Below, in pieces: positions 31,427-42,400 of a DNA stretch of 64,000 nt. The DNA is from G963662655 sp963666875. Its GTDB lineage: Bacteria > Cloacimonadota > Cloacimonadia > Cloacimonadales > JAIOQZ01. Both the position numbers and the translations under genes were made by a program. Position 1 is the stretch's first letter; each line of letters starts with the position of its first letter. The DNA lies in assembly GCA_963666875.2 (NCBI GenBank), contig CAXXPU010000005.1:124001-188000 (forward strand), in the 5' to 3' direction. A model generated the notes under the pieces. The model was not told the origin of the DNA. It worked only from the letters and a program-made list of their open reading frames with translations, and made no database searches.

Positions 31427-33643
31427 TTATTTCAGTAGCATGAGTTTTCGGACTTCGGCCTTCTCCCCCGTCTGCAACCGGCAGAAATAAACGCCGCTCG
31501 CGACGCGTTTGTTCGTGTTGTCCATTCCGTGCCAGACGACCGTGTGTTCGCCGGCCTTGAACTGGTCGAAGCTCTTCACGCGCTGTCCGCGGATGTTGAA
31601 GATTTCTATCGTCGCCGTCTCGCCCGTAGCGACGCTGAAGGAGATGGTCGTCTCGGGATTGAACGGATTGGGGTAGATGGCGTTGAACGCGCTGGAGAGA
31701 ATTGGCGCTTGTCCGGTCCCTTCTTCGACAGGTACGAATCCCTGCCAGGTAAGATACGGCAGCCCATCGTTGACTGTCGCGTTGATTTGCCAGATGTCTT
31801 CGTTTCCGGCATCGTCGTAATAATTACCCTGGAAATCCCAGGCTTCATCGAGTCCGTAAGTTTCCAGATATGTATAGGTTTTGATACGACGCATATCTTC
31901 AGATGATTTCCCGGTTCCGCCATCACTCGTTTCCAAGTCCGATGAATCGATATCCCAGAAGCAATTGAGGATATCACATGCCTGGACATGACCGATCAGC
32001 CCACCCGCGTTTGTTTCGCCATGCACAAATCCGCTGGAATAGCAGTTGTTTATCGTCCCGATAAACGAGCTGGATTGTAAAACCTGACCTATGAATCCTC
32101 CGACATAATCATACCCCTGCACATCCCCATAGGCATAGCAATTCGAGATCCTTGGTTGAGAGGCATTACCTCCGAAACCACCAACGTATTCATGTCCTGA
32201 CACATCTACACTCGAAAAACACTCATCTATGTTGGAATTCGTGCCCAGCTGTCCGAAAATGCCGCCTGCAAACTGTCCTGATGCATTGGCTTCACCGCAG
32301 GAATAGCAACGAGTCAGGCTGCTGCACAAGTTCAATATCCCGGTAATACCCGCGACACTTCCTATGCCTGTAACGACTGCATCCACCATGCAATCGATGC
32401 AATGGGATGTATGCAATACTCCGAAGAGTCCACCTGTCTGGTAACCACCACTTACCTGTCCGGTGAAGCTACAATTCTCGAACGTCGAGTTCTTCACCGA
32501 GCCTATAAAGCCACCCGCGAAATCCTCACATCCAACAATTCCGTCGAAGTGGCAGTTTGTAACGGTCAGATCGTAACCCAGCCCCGCAAGAAAACCGCCA
32601 TAGTCACCGCCGTAGAACTCGATTTGCGTACAATACAGGTTGCTGATCGCGCAATCACTGGCAATGCAGAAAAATCCGCTCGATACCTGGAAATCATCGA
32701 GAGCGATATCTATGTTCCGGAGGGTATTTCCGCCACCATTGAAATCGCATGACAACTGAGGGATAAAGAAATTAGGGTGATTGGAAAAATCGAGATCCGT
32801 TGTCAACCGAAACGCTACGCCTTCTTGCGTACCGAAGGCGAGGAGTTTCTCGAAGTCATCGAACGATGTGATCAGGTATTCGGAGTCATCCATTGTTAGA
32901 TAATTGTCGATATCGAGCATTCGCGAGTTGTTTATCCAGTCATGGTACAGCCCCGATGGAAGCGCACCGAAATGAACCGCATGTTCTCCGTTGACGCGTA
33001 CGGTTTCATAGTCGTAGTGGCTGTTACTCGTAGATTCGTTACTAAGTAGCACATAGAACATACCGCTGGCTTGACCGCCGTTTGCAGTGACATTGGCATT
33101 GCTGTAGCAATTCTCCGCTTCGCTGCTACAAAGTTCGAAGACCAGACCTGTTGCCCAGTTCTGGTTCGCAATGACTTCCCCGGAAACCATGCAATTGTCA
33201 ATCACACTGTATGATGCATAGGAGACGAGTCCGGCGACCCGCGTTCTACCCCGGATCGAGCAATCGACAAGAGACGTATTGATAATGGTCGCGTTGGTAA
33301 TCCATCCGAATAAACCGATATCGTTCTCTTCGGTGCGATTCATATACAGATTCGAAATTTCGAATCCTCGGCCATCGTAAGAACCCGTGAAGCAATCGTC
33401 GTAGTTTCCGATGGGAATCATACCGGCGCCCTCGTTCCAGTTGCGGCTTACGAATGCATCAATGTCTGCAATCTGGACGAAGTGATTGTTCCAGGCGGCA
33501 GTCGTGTTGCCGAGCCATTCAAGATTACCGGGTGAACGCATGATGTAGGGGTCTTCCTGTGTACCGGAACCTTCGGGTTCAACACCCTGTGCAGATATTG
33601 AGAAAGCAAACAGTATAAAAAAAACACATAACATGCACTTCAT
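31427..33643 (-). CDS. secreted GLUG-repeat surface protein with FlgD-like C-terminal module (first of pair)
   Basis: A 738-aa secreted protein with the same plan as the next gene: signal peptide (LCVFFILFAFSISAQG), the opening VEPEGSGTQEDPYIMRSPGN, GLUG repeats (AGLVSYASYSVIDNCMVSGE, GGFIGSVKNSTFENCSFTGQ, GGLIGHVQACDILNCFWD) and the FlgD-like end. The phrase SSDLETSDGGTGKSSEDMRR is the usual end of GLUG regions (GGtg.t..em). AGGAGG precedes the ATG. It is the first gene of a two-gene operon; the upstream gap contains the terminator of the reductase gene. Confidence 0.87.
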   Translation of the reverse strand: MKCMLCVFFILFAFSISAQGVEPEGSGTQEDPYIMRSPGNLEWLGNTTAAWNNHFVQIADIDAFVSRNWNEGAGMIPIGNYDDCFTGSYDGRGFEISNLYMNRTEENDIGLFGWITNATIINTSLVDCSIRGRTRVAGLVSYASYSVIDNCMVSGEVIANQNWATGLVFELCSSEAENCYSNANVTANGGQASGMFYVLLSNESTSNSHYDYETVRVNGEHAVHFGALPSGLYHDWINNSRMLDIDNYLTMDDSEYLITSFDDFEKLLAFGTQEGVAFRLTTDLDFSNHPNFFIPQLSCDFNGGGNTLRNIDIALDDFQVSSGFFCIASDCAISNLYCTQIEFYGGDYGGFLAGLGYDLTVTNCHFDGIVGCEDFAGGFIGSVKNSTFENCSFTGQVSGGYQTGGLFGVLHTSHCIDCMVDAVVTGIGSVAGITGILNLCSSLTRCYSCGEANASGQFAGGIFGQLGTNSNIDECFSSVDVSGHEYVGGFGGNASQPRISNCYAYGDVQGYDYVGGFIGQVLQSSSFIGTINNCYSSGFVHGETNAGGLIGHVQACDILNCFWDIDSSDLETSDGGTGKSSEDMRRIKTYTYLETYGLDEAWDFQGNYYDDAGNEDIWQINATVNDGLPYLTWQGFVPVEEGTGQAPILSSAFNAIYPNPFNPETTISFSVATGETATIEIFNIRGQRVKSFDQFKAGEHTVVWHGMDNTNKRVASGVYFCRLQTGEKAEVRKLMLLK

Positions 33644-33731
33644 GGGACCTCCTTCGTATGTCGAAAGCTTGATAATGCAAGAAATGTTCCCTATTTATAA
33701 TTTATAACTGATTTCATCTTTCGCAAATGTG

Positions 33732-33756
33732 AAAAAAAGCCCCGCGAAAGCAGGGC
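33732..33756 (-). terminator. Rho-independent terminator of the reductase gene
   Basis: On the minus strand GCCCTGC-TTTC-GCGGGGC followed by TTTTTTTC, about 25 bp after the stop at 33782. Confidence 0.92.
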
Positions 33757-33781
33757 GTCAGCGGATCGATGTTTATATTGT

Positions 33782-35479
33782 TTACTTCTTCGTCATCTTG
33801 AAAGGCCATGCCATCAGGCCGCCTTCGAGTACGCGGACGTTGGTATAGCCATGACCACGCAATATACAGGAAGCTTCGTAGCCGCGCAGTGAGATTTTAC
33901 ACCACGTAATAATCGGAGCATCCTTATCCTCAGGCAGCTTGTCGAGTTCTTTGCGTAGTTTTCCGAGCGGGATTAGCGTTTCACCGATGTCGAGTCGCAT
34001 CTGTTCGAATTCCTCCGGACCGCGAACGTCGAGCAGGAACGGTTTCTCTTCTCCCTTGTCCAGCAATGCCTTGAGCTCCATCGAGCTGATACCGTCCATG
34101 CGGCCGAGGAGCTTGTTTTCCAGGACGTGAACCGCAGTGATGAACCCGTCAAGCGCTTGCGAGAAGGGCGGTGCATATGGAAGATCGAGGTTTACCAATT
34201 GATGCACGTGCATACAATTGTGGATCGCCATCGCGCCGATCGCCAGCCGCTTGGAGACGTCTCCCGGTCCGGCGGCCTGCATACCGAGCAGTTTTCCTGT
34301 GTGCTTATCCGCCACCAGCTTTATAATCAGCAGCTTGCCGCCCATGAAGCCGGGCTTGTCCGGTGCGGCGTGTATCGCGGTGATGATATCACTGTAACCT
34401 TCGTTACGCGCGCGACTTTCGGAGAGACCCACGCTGCCGACGGTGTAGTCGAATACCTTGCAGATACCGGTCATGACCGCACCTTCGTACTCGGCGCAGT
34501 TACCGAGAACCATATTCTGTGCCGCGACGCGACCCTGAAGGTTCGCCGCATCGCCCATGGGCCAGTGGATCTTGTTGAAGGTTACCAGATCGGTGGTTTC
34601 CACGCAGTCACCCGCCGCGAAGATATTGGGATCGCTTGTCTGCATGAAACGATTGACGCAGATCGCGCCCTTGACACCCAGCTTCAAGTCGGCTGTCTTC
34701 GCCAGTTCGTTGTTGGGCTTCACGCCGATGGAGACGACCACGAAATCGGCTTCCAGCTTTTCCCCATTGTCGAGCCTGACACCGGTCACTTTGCCGTTGC
34801 CGGGGAATTCGACCGCGGCAACGCCGGTCAGAACCCGAGCGCCCTTCTGGGTCAGGTGATTCTGGACAATCAGCGCCATTTCGGGATCGAGGAAAGGAAG
34901 AATGTACGGCAGTTTCTCGACAACGGTCACCTGGATTCCGGCAAGCGCGAAGGCTTCCGCAGTCTCGATACCGATGAGTCCGCCACCGATAATGACAGCC
35001 TTTTTCACGCTCCCGCTCTTGACCTTCTCCTTAATGAAAAGGGCGTTGTTGATATCGTGCAGCGTTGTGACATTCTCCTGATCGATACCCGGAATCGGCG
35101 GTTTGATCGGCGACGCACCCACAGCGATCATGAGCTTATCATAAGGCAGTTCGTTCAATTCACCGCTCTGGAGGGAGCGCACAGTCACCGTTTTCTTCTC
35201 GGGATCGATCTTGATCGCTTCGGTGTTCGTGCATGCCTTGACCTTTTTTGCATTCTGGAAAAATGCCTCGTCGCGGGGTGCACCGGTGGGTGTACAAACG
35301 AGCTTTTCCTTCTCATCGAAAACGCCACCGATGAAATAGGGATACCCGCAGGATGCCATGGACATGTACGATCCTTTCTGGATCAGCGTAATTTCCGCCG
35401 ATTCATCCAGCCGTCTGATCTTGGCCGCGGTTTTCGGTCCGGCAGCGGCGCCTCCGATAATGATGTAACGTGTTGCCAT
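33782..35479 (-). CDS. FAD-dependent CoA-disulfide reductase-like enzyme with rhodanese domain
   Basis: A 565-aa cytoplasmic flavoenzyme of the CoADR/NADH oxidase/persulfide reductase group. The FAD-binding GxGxxG variant is IIIGGAAAGPKTAAKIRR; the redox-active single Cys is Cys44 in MASCGYPYFIGG; the NAD-binding site is AVIIGGGLIGIETAEAFALA; IFAAGDCVETTD is the second FAD motif. The C-terminal rhodanese domain (about 455-565) keeps the catalytic Cys527 in CKISLRGY. This combination is known in CoA-persulfide/polysulfide reductases (Npsr type), so a role in sulfur or thiol redox metabolism is likely. Start at 35479 because AGGAGG is 5 bases upstream. TTGACA lies at about 35511-35516 on the minus strand. 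Confidence 0.9.
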   Translation of the reverse strand: MATRYIIIGGAAAGPKTAAKIRRLDESAEITLIQKGSYMSMASCGYPYFIGGVFDEKEKLVCTPTGAPRDEAFFQNAKKVKACTNTEAIKIDPEKKTVTVRSLQSGELNELPYDKLMIAVGASPIKPPIPGIDQENVTTLHDINNALFIKEKVKSGSVKKAVIIGGGLIGIETAEAFALAGIQVTVVEKLPYILPFLDPEMALIVQNHLTQKGARVLTGVAAVEFPGNGKVTGVRLDNGEKLEADFVVVSIGVKPNNELAKTADLKLGVKGAICVNRFMQTSDPNIFAAGDCVETTDLVTFNKIHWPMGDAANLQGRVAAQNMVLGNCAEYEGAVMTGICKVFDYTVGSVGLSESRARNEGYSDIITAIHAAPDKPGFMGGKLLIIKLVADKHTGKLLGMQAAGPGDVSKRLAIGAMAIHNCMHVHQLVNLDLPYAPPFSQALDGFITAVHVLENKLLGRMDGISSMELKALLDKGEEKPFLLDVRGPEEFEQMRLDIGETLIPLGKLRKELDKLPEDKDAPIITWCKISLRGYEASCILRGHGYTNVRVLEGGLMAWPFKMTKK

Positions 35480-35562
35480 ATTTTCCTCCTTTGTGAACCA
35501 TGGTGCAAAAGCGGGACGATTTGTCAAGGCGGCTTTACCGAATTAATGCAGATTCATGATTC

Positions 35563-37911
35563 CTATTCATATTTCAGTGTTTTCGAGGGATTCATGCGTG
35601 CTACCGTCACCGATTGCCACGTCACTGTCAGTATAGCGATTGCTATCGAAAGCAGGCTTGCGAGAATGAATATCAGAGGATTCAAGCTGGTATGGTACGC
35701 GTAATTGTGCAACCAGCTTCGCATTGCAAGCCAGGCAAGCGGAATCGCGATCACGTTCCCGATAATCACCCATTTGATGAAATCCATCCCGAGCAATACG
35801 ATCACATTCCCGATAGAAGCCCCGAGGGTCTTGCGAATCCCGATCTCCTTCGTGCGCTGCATGGTCATGAACGATGCCAGACCGAACAGCCCGAGACAGG
35901 ATATCACTTCCGCGAGCAGCGTGAATACGAGAAACAGTTGCCCGATGACAATCGTCGATTTGAAGTAGAAATCCATGTACTCGTCGAAGAATCTCATATC
36001 GAACGGATAATCCGGACTGCTCTCATTCCAGATATTTTCAATGCGTTCGATGGCAGCAGACTGGTCGCCAGGCGCAAGTCGCACGAACACGCTGTTTATG
36101 TATCCGGTGAGGCGCAAGAACACGACCGGTTCCATCACGCTCGAAAAGCCGTTGAAAATGAAGTCCTCGCAAACCCCGACGATCGAGCCTTCCATGCCCC
36201 ACAAAGCCATACGCTCGCCGACTGGGTTGTCTTTCCCGATGATATCCGCCATGGTTTTGTTGATAATATACTGATTGACCTCTTCACCCTGGTCGGGATC
36301 CAATTCTCGCCCCGCGATCATCTTGATTCCGAAACACCGGAAATAGTCGTAGTCGTTGGATGCAATATTGATCAGATAGGTTTCGTCCTCCGGTTTACCG
36401 TCCCATTCGACATTGGACGTTGATGAACCGATATTCGACGGATTGTTACTTCCCGCCGACACCGCGAGAACACCCGGATCGCCCTTGAGCTTGTCGCGGA
36501 CAAGATTGACCAGCTCCAGTCCGCCGCGCGGCAGCTCGATCATGATGACGTTCTCCTTGTCGAAACCGAGATCCTTGTTCTGCAGATAGCGGATCTGGCT
36601 ATAGATGATCAGCGTGGATATAATCAATCCGATCGACAGTGAGAACTGCAGTACAACCAGCAGCTTCCTCAGCAACGACTTGCCCGACTTGAGCCTGGAT
36701 CCCTTCAGGGTAGTCACCGGCTTGAACGATGATAGCGCCAGCGCGGGATATATTCCGGCAATCGCCCCGATGATCAGCGTGAATAGCACGATCACAGGAT
36801 AAAACAGGCTGTTGTGAAACGGACTCGGCAGTGTGAATCCGGGATGCCGGTTGAACAGAAAGAGGAATAGCGATGTCAATCCGAGAGACAGGATCAGCGC
36901 AATGATGACCGTCAGATACGATTCGGTATAGAATTGACCGATAAGCTGAATCTTCTTCGCCCCGGCCACCTTTCGCAAACCCACTTCGCGCGCACGAAGC
37001 GACGATCTGGCGGTGAAGAGATTCATGAAATTGATACAGGCGATGACAATAATGAAAATCGCGATAATACCGAAAATACGGATGTACTGCATCTTCATTT
37101 CGCTGCCGTCCAGATTGTATAGTTCGATTCGGGATATGTGCATCAAATGCAGCATGCAGGCGGAGCCTTCGTTGTGCTGCTTGATGAAACCGGTGATCTT
37201 CAGCTCTGCCTCGCCGGGATCTGCACCCGGATCGAGCAGAATGTACGTCTGATACGAATTATATGCCCAATCGTCGATCACGGAATCGGAGAGGTCCTTC
37301 GCGAACTCGAACGGGAAGAGAATATCGATATCGTACATCGCATTGTCGGGCATGTCTTCTATAACACCCACAACCCGCATCTCATACTGGTTGTCTATGT
37401 TCAGCGTCTTACCGATCGGGTCGAGCTCACCGAAGTATTTCTCCACTGCGGTCTGGGTGATGACCGCGGTATTGGGCTCGCGAAGGGCTGTAGAGGGATC
37501 GCCTTCGATGAACGGATATGTGAAAATCTCGAAGAAACTTGGCTGAACACACGCCATTCGTCTTTCCATGAGAACGGTATCGCCCTGTCGAACCGGGAAC
37601 TTATGGTAAACGAGAGAAACGACGGTTGCTTTCTCGATCTCGGGGAAATCTTCTTCAAGAGCCGAAGCGAGGGGCCCGGGCGTTGCCACGGTATAGAAGA
37701 TGTCGCGTCCCTCGTAGTGCTGTGACTCGAATACTCGAAAAATCCGGTCATAGTTCTCGTGAAAAGAATCATGCTTCAATGCCTGCCATATCCAGGTTCC
37801 GATGATGATCGAAATGGAAAGACCAAAGGCAAGGCCGAAGATGTTGATTATCGTAAAGAACTTGTGTCGGAACAGATTGCGGAATGCAATTTTTAGATAG
37901 TTGATCAACAT
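35563..37911 (-). CDS. MacB/FtsX-type ABC transporter permease
   Basis: A 782-aa inner-membrane permease of the MacB_PCD/FtsX family. It opens with NYLKIAFRNLFRHKFFTIIN, typical for FCB members, followed by a membrane helix, a periplasmic core domain, three helices with ALSSFKPVTTLKGSRLK in the loop, a second periplasmic domain, and three more helices ending in LASFMTMQRTKEIGIRKTLG and ARMNPSKTLKYE. The ATGs at 37938 and 37911 are both possible; I prefer 37911, which follows AAGGCGG and gives the usual N-terminus. No ATPase gene is adjacent, as is common for the lone permeases. Probably involved in lipoprotein or peptide export or stress response. Confidence 0.88.
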   Translation of the reverse strand: MLINYLKIAFRNLFRHKFFTIINIFGLAFGLSISIIIGTWIWQALKHDSFHENYDRIFRVFESQHYEGRDIFYTVATPGPLASALEEDFPEIEKATVVSLVYHKFPVRQGDTVLMERRMACVQPSFFEIFTYPFIEGDPSTALREPNTAVITQTAVEKYFGELDPIGKTLNIDNQYEMRVVGVIEDMPDNAMYDIDILFPFEFAKDLSDSVIDDWAYNSYQTYILLDPGADPGEAELKITGFIKQHNEGSACMLHLMHISRIELYNLDGSEMKMQYIRIFGIIAIFIIVIACINFMNLFTARSSLRAREVGLRKVAGAKKIQLIGQFYTESYLTVIIALILSLGLTSLFLFLFNRHPGFTLPSPFHNSLFYPVIVLFTLIIGAIAGIYPALALSSFKPVTTLKGSRLKSGKSLLRKLLVVLQFSLSIGLIISTLIIYSQIRYLQNKDLGFDKENVIMIELPRGGLELVNLVRDKLKGDPGVLAVSAGSNNPSNIGSSTSNVEWDGKPEDETYLINIASNDYDYFRCFGIKMIAGRELDPDQGEEVNQYIINKTMADIIGKDNPVGERMALWGMEGSIVGVCEDFIFNGFSSVMEPVVFLRLTGYINSVFVRLAPGDQSAAIERIENIWNESSPDYPFDMRFFDEYMDFYFKSTIVIGQLFLVFTLLAEVISCLGLFGLASFMTMQRTKEIGIRKTLGASIGNVIVLLGMDFIKWVIIGNVIAIPLAWLAMRSWLHNYAYHTSLNPLIFILASLLSIAIAILTVTWQSVTVARMNPSKTLKYE

Positions 37912-38061
37912 TATGGCCGCCTTCTGCTTTTTTGTCATACGGGATTCCCCGCGCGAATTTGTAAAGGATATTATCTTCGTCAGCAGATTTGTCCATCGTT
38001 TTAAATAATCGAAAATCAACAACAAATTAATATTACATGAAACGTTCCAGTCCCGCTCTGG

Positions 38062-38083
38062 CAGCCCATGCAGGGCTGTTTTA
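38062..38083 (+). promoter_or_regulatory. terminator-like hairpin in the leader of the Fe-ADH gene
   Basis: CAGCCC-ATGCA-GGGCTG followed by TTTTAATATTTC on the plus strand. No plus-strand gene ends just before it, so it may be an attenuator of the gene starting at 38245, or the end of an antisense transcript of the permease region. The rest of the 330-bp gap shows nothing more. Confidence 0.4.
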
Positions 38084-38244
38084 ATATTTCGGTTCCATGA
38101 AGAACTTACATGTGGCGATAACGAGAAGAAAGATTAGATTATTCTGTATAAGGTTCAATATCGGTATTGCCTTAGTCCAGGACTGGATACCGTCTCTGAA
38201 AGAAAGCTCGGGAGGGTGTGTATCATGTAGGTGAAGGAGTGTCT

Positions 38245-39408
38245 ATGCACACAGACCTGCTGCACCTGAGGAAATTCGTCGCTCCGGAGATTATCTTCGG
38301 AGTTGGCGCAAGGAAACTGGCAAGTCGATACGCACAACTCTTCTCGGCTTCGAGAATCTTGATCGTAACCGATCAGGGCGTGATCGATGCCGGTTGGGTC
38401 GAGGAGATCCTCGAACAGTTCAAGGAACAACACCTTGAGTACGAAATCTTCTCGAATATCTGCCCGAATCCACGCTCCGGTCAGGTAATGGAAGGTGCGT
38501 TACTTCTGGAAGAAACCGGATGCAACCTCATCGTATCGATCGGCGGAGGCAGTCCGATGGACTGCGCGAAAGCTATTGGAATCGTTCATTCACACGCAAG
38601 AGATATTCTCGAATTCGAGGGCGTCGATAAGATAACCAAACCTGTCCCACCCTTGATCTTCATTCCGACAACAGCCGGAAGCTCGTCGGATGTATCTCAG
38701 TTTACGATTATTACAAACGTAGAAGGGAAACGAAAGGTCGCGATCGTCAGCAAGGCTCTGGTTCCGGATATTGCGCTCGTGGATCCGGAAACCACCACGA
38801 CGATGGACGACTATCTAACGGCCTGCACCGGTATCGATGCAATGGTCCACGCGATCGAGGCGTATGTATCCATGGGAAGCGGGCCGCTGACAGATTGCTA
38901 TGCGCTGGACGCAATCACCCTGATATGGCATCATCTCCCGGGGCTACTGCATGATCGTGAAAACATGGCGCTACGCGAGCGGGTGATGCTTGCCAGCATG
39001 AAAGCGGGACTGGCCTTCTCGAATGCCGGTCTGGGCGCTGTGCACGCCATGGCGCACAGCCTGGGAGGATTTCTCGATCTCCCCCACGGCGAGTGTAATG
39101 CAATGCTGTTGGATTTCGCGATCGACTATAATTACCAGCAGAGACAGACGCGATACCGGAAAATCGCACAGGCACTGGACATCGAGACCCACGACATGAA
39201 GAGTCTGGAGATCAAGCAGACCCTACTGTCGAGGATCCGGTGGCTGAAACATGAAGTTGGAATCACGGGGACACTCGGTTCCAGGGGTGTAAAAGATGAA
39301 GATATCCCAATGCTCGCCCAAAAAGCACTGAAGGATTCATGCATGCTCACCAACCCGAGGAAACCCTGCCAGAAGGACATCGAGAGAATTTTCCACGAAG
39401 CGATGTAG
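38245..39408 (+). CDS. iron-dependent alcohol dehydrogenase
   Basis: A 387-aa NAD(P)-dependent group III alcohol dehydrogenase. The nucleotide-binding signature is VSIGGGSPMDCAKAIG; metal ligands come from the helix GAVHAMAHSLGGFLDLPHGE, with His residues in the usual positions, and the Asp of ACTGIDAMVHAIEAYVS. LIFIPTTAGSSSDVS is the conserved phosphate-binding loop. The substrate is probably a short-chain alcohol or a 4-hydroxybutyrate-like compound. The start at 38245 follows GAAGGAG; a longer frame begins at 38218. The gene directly precedes a large sensor kinase on the same strand (48 bp). Confidence 0.92.
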   Translation: MHTDLLHLRKFVAPEIIFGVGARKLASRYAQLFSASRILIVTDQGVIDAGWVEEILEQFKEQHLEYEIFSNICPNPRSGQVMEGALLLEETGCNLIVSIGGGSPMDCAKAIGIVHSHARDILEFEGVDKITKPVPPLIFIPTTAGSSSDVSQFTIITNVEGKRKVAIVSKALVPDIALVDPETTTTMDDYLTACTGIDAMVHAIEAYVSMGSGPLTDCYALDAITLIWHHLPGLLHDRENMALRERVMLASMKAGLAFSNAGLGAVHAMAHSLGGFLDLPHGECNAMLLDFAIDYNYQQRQTRYRKIAQALDIETHDMKSLEIKQTLLSRIRWLKHEVGITGTLGSRGVKDEDIPMLAQKALKDSCMLTNPRKPCQKDIERIFHEAM

Positions 39409-39456
39409 CCACACAGAATGTAAATTTTCAAAACGCATAGTATTGCTGAGGAGAGT

Positions 39457-42400
39457 ATGGGGAAACGAAACGACGACGAATTGGAAAACAGAATCGAAGA
39501 TAAAGAACTCGAAGGCTTGCTTGGACTTGGACAATTTTCTGCTCATAAGAGTTATTATCCGGAATTGCAGAAGAAAATAGCCGAACTGGAAAAGGAGAAG
39601 AACCGCTACAAGCGCATCTTCACCGATGCCCTCTATGGGATTATCCAGATCGACGAGAATGGGAAAATCATCATCTGTAATCCAGCCCTTGCCTTGATGT
39701 GCGGCTACGATTCACCTGAAGAAATCATCCAACTGAAAGATGCGAAAACTATGCTCTTCAACGGTGCCCGGAGTGTCGAGACCTTCTTCGAAATCATGGA
39801 AACCGAGGGAAGTATCGAGGCATGGGAAACCACGTTCCAATACAAGGATGGATCTTCTCTCGATGTGGCTTTAACTGCCTCGTGGATGAAGGGTGAAGAC
39901 AGCCGGATCATCGAGTGTATCGTTCAGGATATATCGGAGAAAAAACAAACCGAGCGAGCCTTGCACGATGAGGAAGTCAAGCTGCGTACCACGCTGGACT
40001 CGATCGGCGATGCGGTGATCGCGACGGATGTCGAAGGATTTATCGTTCGGATGAATCCGATCGCGGAAACCCTTACAGGATGGAAATTCGAAGAAGCGGC
40101 AGGGCATGAAATCGAGGAAGTGTTCAACATTATTAATGCCAGAACGCGAGAACAGGCCAGAAATCCCCTTTCGAGAGTTCTTGAATCGGGCAGGATTATC
40201 GGACTTGCAAACGACACGGTATTACTCTCCAGAGACGGCAACGAGTACCAGATCTCCGATTCGGCATCACCGATCCACGGCGAAAATGGCGAAATCACAG
40301 GCGTCGTCATGGTTTTCAGAGATATAACCGGTGAATATCGCATACGACAACAACTCGAAGAGAACGAAGCCTCTCTCAGCGACCTCTTCAACAGCATTCA
40401 GGATGGCGTGTGCCTGCTTGACAAAGACCTGAACATTGTCCGGGTAAACAACGTCATGAACAAATGGTTCAAGAACATGATGCCTCTCGAGGGTTATAAA
40501 TGCCACATGCTGTTTTATCAAAGCGATGAATCCTGCATTGAATGCCCTTCGATCAAATGCCTCCAAACCGGAAAAACCGGACGGAAAGTAGTCCGAACAA
40601 CTCCCGGATCCGACCTCGAATGGCTCGAGCTGCTCAGCTATCCGATTCCCGATCGCGAGACCGGTGAAATCAAAGGCGTTACCGTATTCGTACGAAACAT
40701 CACGAACCAGAAGCGTGTAGAATCCGAATTGACCAGAGTATTCAACATGTCTTTGGATATGATCTGCGTCGCAGACCTGTCAACCACCAATTTCCTGAAA
40801 GTCAATCCCGCTTTCACACGCGTTCTCGGCTATACGGAAGAAGAGCTTATCGACCATCCATTCATCGATTTTATCCATCCCGACGACTTGCAATCGACGA
40901 TGGATGTCATGAACGAATGTCTGACAAAAGGCACCGAGGTAACCGACTTCCAGAATCGTTATCGCTGCAAGGATGGATCGTATCGCATGCTGCGCTGGGT
41001 TTCTCATCCTGACCTCGCATTGAATGTAACCTACGCCAGCGCCCGTGACGTTACGGATGACATTAAAAGACAGAAAGCGCTCGAGTTCAGCGAAGCGAAG
41101 TTCCGCAGCGTCGTCGAGTGCAGCCCCTTCGGTATTCACATGTATCGCCTCGATCCGGAAGGAGTATTACGGTTCGAAGGTGCGAATTCAGCCGCGGACA
41201 GTATCTTTGGGTTTTCGAATTCCGAACTCGTTGGACTCAAGATAAATGAAGCCTTCCCGGACGCCAAAACGACCGATTTTTTAAATAAATACAACCAGGA
41301 TATTCGAGAAGGGAAGTTGCACCTGACCGATGAGATTGAAATACCGAACAATCATCACCATAAAATGGTATTGGTCAACGCCTTCAGCACCGGGCCAGGC
41401 GAAATGGTGATGCTGTTCGAGGATGTTACGGAGAAGAAGAAAGCGGAAACAGCCCTGCGCGTCAGTGAAGATCGTTTCCGCTCGATAACCGAGCAGATCA
41501 ACGAGATGATCTATCTGACGGACGAACGCGGGATTATTGAATATGTATCCCCAGTAGTTTCTCTGCTATTCCTGCTTGAACCTGAACAGATGATCGGTAA
41601 TTGCTTCACTACTTTTCTGAGTCATGAAGAGCTTGATAAAGCAGTTACCGCATTCAAGGAATCGATTAAGACGGGGAAACCTTCGGACAAACTCGAGCTG
41701 AGAATGAAGCGTGGTGATGGATCGGTGTTTTTCGGAGAATTGACGGGTAAGCTCTACCGACACGGCGATAAAAGCGGTTCGATCGGTGTGATCCGTGACA
41801 TCAGCGATCGCAAGAAATCCGAACAACAGCTTAAAGAGAGCGAAGAGCTATTTAGAACGCTCCATATGAACCTCCCTGGCGGCATGATCCTTATCGACAA
41901 GGATTATCGGATCATCGACGTCAACCGACGAACCTGCGAAATTACCGGATTCGCACGTGAAGAACTGGTCGGCGAATTGTGCGACATCGTATGCCCGAAA
42001 GGCTCGATCTCGAAGAAGTGTCCGATCTGGTCCGACAATCAGACCGGCTTCGAGGGCATGGATACATTTATCAAGTGCAAAGACGGATTTCGCAATCCCA
42101 TCCTGAAGAATGCCCGTCGCGTCTTCGTGAATGGAAAGGAGCACATTCTCGAGGTATTTCAGGATATCCTCGAGCAAAAAGAAACCGAGACCGCGCTTCG
42201 AGACAGTGAGGCCAGAATGCGGAGCATCTTCCGTGCCGCGCCCGTGGGTATCGGCATCAACGCAGGCCGAATCATTCAGACCGTCAATGATCGCTTCGAG
42301 GAGATCACCGGATATTCTCGTGGCGAAATCGTAGGAAAAAACACCCGGTTCCTCTATCCCTCCGAAGAAGAATATCAGAAGATCAATCGCAAGGGACAGT

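Noticed and set aside
34127..35704. Long plus-strand frame of 525 codons
   Set aside because: Antisense to the FAD/rhodanese enzyme, which is unmistakable; His/Arg/Asp-rich text typical of a shadow frame.
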